Shown in pieces: positions 63,301 to 64,000 of a stretch of DNA of 64,000 nt. The DNA lies in NCBI GenBank assembly GCA_009746045.1, contig RPFO01000359.1:972649-1036648 (forward strand), in the 5' to 3' direction. Every line of letters begins with the position of its first letter. Positions within the stretch are counted from its first letter, which is position 1. The notes below the pieces were generated by a model. That model had not been told where the DNA came from and did not search any database. It was given only the letters and a program-made list of their open reading frames with translations. This stretch comes from Mesostigma viride. Taxonomy: Eukaryota; Streptophyta; Mesostigmatophyceae; Mesostigmatales; Mesostigmataceae. The position numbers and the translations under genes are program-made.

Positions 63301-63360
63301 GGCTCGCCCCGGAGTGAGCTTCTGGATCCGCTCTAGCCAGTTCCCCTCCCCTAGGAGTTA

Positions 63361-64000
63361 AGCTTTCTTAGCACATGCAATGTGAAGGATATGGTTGCAA
63401 TGCAGCAATGTGTGATATGGTTGGAAACGGAGCTTTGTTAAAATCGGATAATGTTTACAGCGCTCACACACGTGAAGCTTGTACACGCGCTTGCCAAGTC
63501 AAGGCACAACACGTGAGGCGGGCTCGCAAGAGACATCCATTTGGCACTGGCCTATTGTTTATATACTTGTGCACTGTGCTTGCTAGTCCTGAGCAGCCTA
63601 GGAGGCCTGCTCAGTAATAACACTCCCGGTACAGTATTCACTACCTGTACAGCGCCCAGCTCCTATACAGTAGGTCTGCCATACAGGCACAGTGACCACA
63701 GAGTACAGTCACCACAGTGATTATTGCATCTGCACCTAGAAGTCCAGGACTAAGCCTGCGGTACCAACAGACCACAGGTTAAGGTTCCTATTTCCTGCGT
63801 ACGACGTATTAATCCAATACCGTCGTAGGTACAGCACCTAATTCCTGTCAGCCCAGGAATTACTGTCGACCCCATATGTCGTCGGCAAATATTCACGTCC
63901 GACTTAGAAGAACAGCCGGCTCGCGCTCGCGCGCGACCGGGAAGTCGGAACGCCATAACTTTCTTGATACTTGTCGGAATGAACTCGTTCCGGTGCCGCT
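63361..64000. other. Right edge, no gene seen
   Basis: No coding signal or match to other repeats in the window. The next channel exons are not here. Confidence 0.5.

Larger units (their letters stand above)
58400..63360 (-). mobile_element. Second DIRS-type retrotransposon (DIRS-2), decayed
   Basis: Minus-strand gag-like, reverse transcriptase, RNase H, 2A-like and tyrosine recombinase segments in the same order as DIRS-1, with at least three frame breaks in pol and one in gag. Downstream of the recombinase a 197-bp direct repeat (58828-59024 and 58400-58596) surrounds 231 bp (58597-58827). This is the B1-A2-B2 layout of a split-repeat element. The matching A1 upstream of gag is not found in 63300-64000, so the 5' end may be truncated or replaced. 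The right boundary is approximate. Confidence 0.8.

Overview
This window is nuclear DNA of a eukaryote. Its genes are cut by GT-AG introns (one GC-AG), and the spaces between exons are filled with several transposon superfamilies. The mix of PAT/kangaroo-like DIRS retrotransposons, Copia, hAT and Tigger-like elements, large G-rich microsatellites and a secreted protein with Dictyostelium-type CTDC repeats suggests a unicellular alga, perhaps a green or prasinophyte alga, or another protist. That assignment is inference only; no marker gene settles the species.

There are two divergently arranged host genes. On the minus strand (11156 to 3838) a six-exon gene encodes a 794-residue secreted, cysteine-rich protein. 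It has a signal peptide, an extracellular N-terminal domain, about 14 CTDC-type repeats of 27 residues (12 nearly identical) and a cysteine-rich C-terminal domain. On the plus strand (15416 to 49236 and beyond the window) a gene with at least twelve recognised exons encodes the cytosolic N-terminal half of a TRPM-type ion channel: the SLOG nucleotide-binding domain, then the ankyrin-like MHR region. All joined exon phases agree apart from one uncertain acceptor, and the joined exons give 622 codons. The pore region must lie to the right of 64000.

The channel gene is a trap for transposons. A 1183-bp hAT element with a perfect 8-bp target duplication sits inside a coding exon (31378-32560). 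The introns hold two Tigger-like elements, a tandem segmental duplication with a different GGGGNT hexanucleotide tract in three of its copies (22.4-28.9 kb), a nested foldback palindrome with tRNA-like 3' halves (34545-35574), a complete DIRS-type element with split direct repeats (39624-45012), a second hAT element (45754-48073), a very young Copia-type element with 616-bp LTRs (50046-57895) and a second, decayed DIRS-type element (58400-63360).

The least expected signals are these. The Copia element appears to have the order integrase, protease, reverse transcriptase. It also has an extra ORF before gag and an in-frame UGA between gag and pol. Both DIRS elements have a 2A-like NPGP motif exactly between RNase H and the tyrosine recombinase. 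The left end (1-900) holds an unrecognised open frame, followed by a worn LINE fragment at 2.4-2.8 kb.
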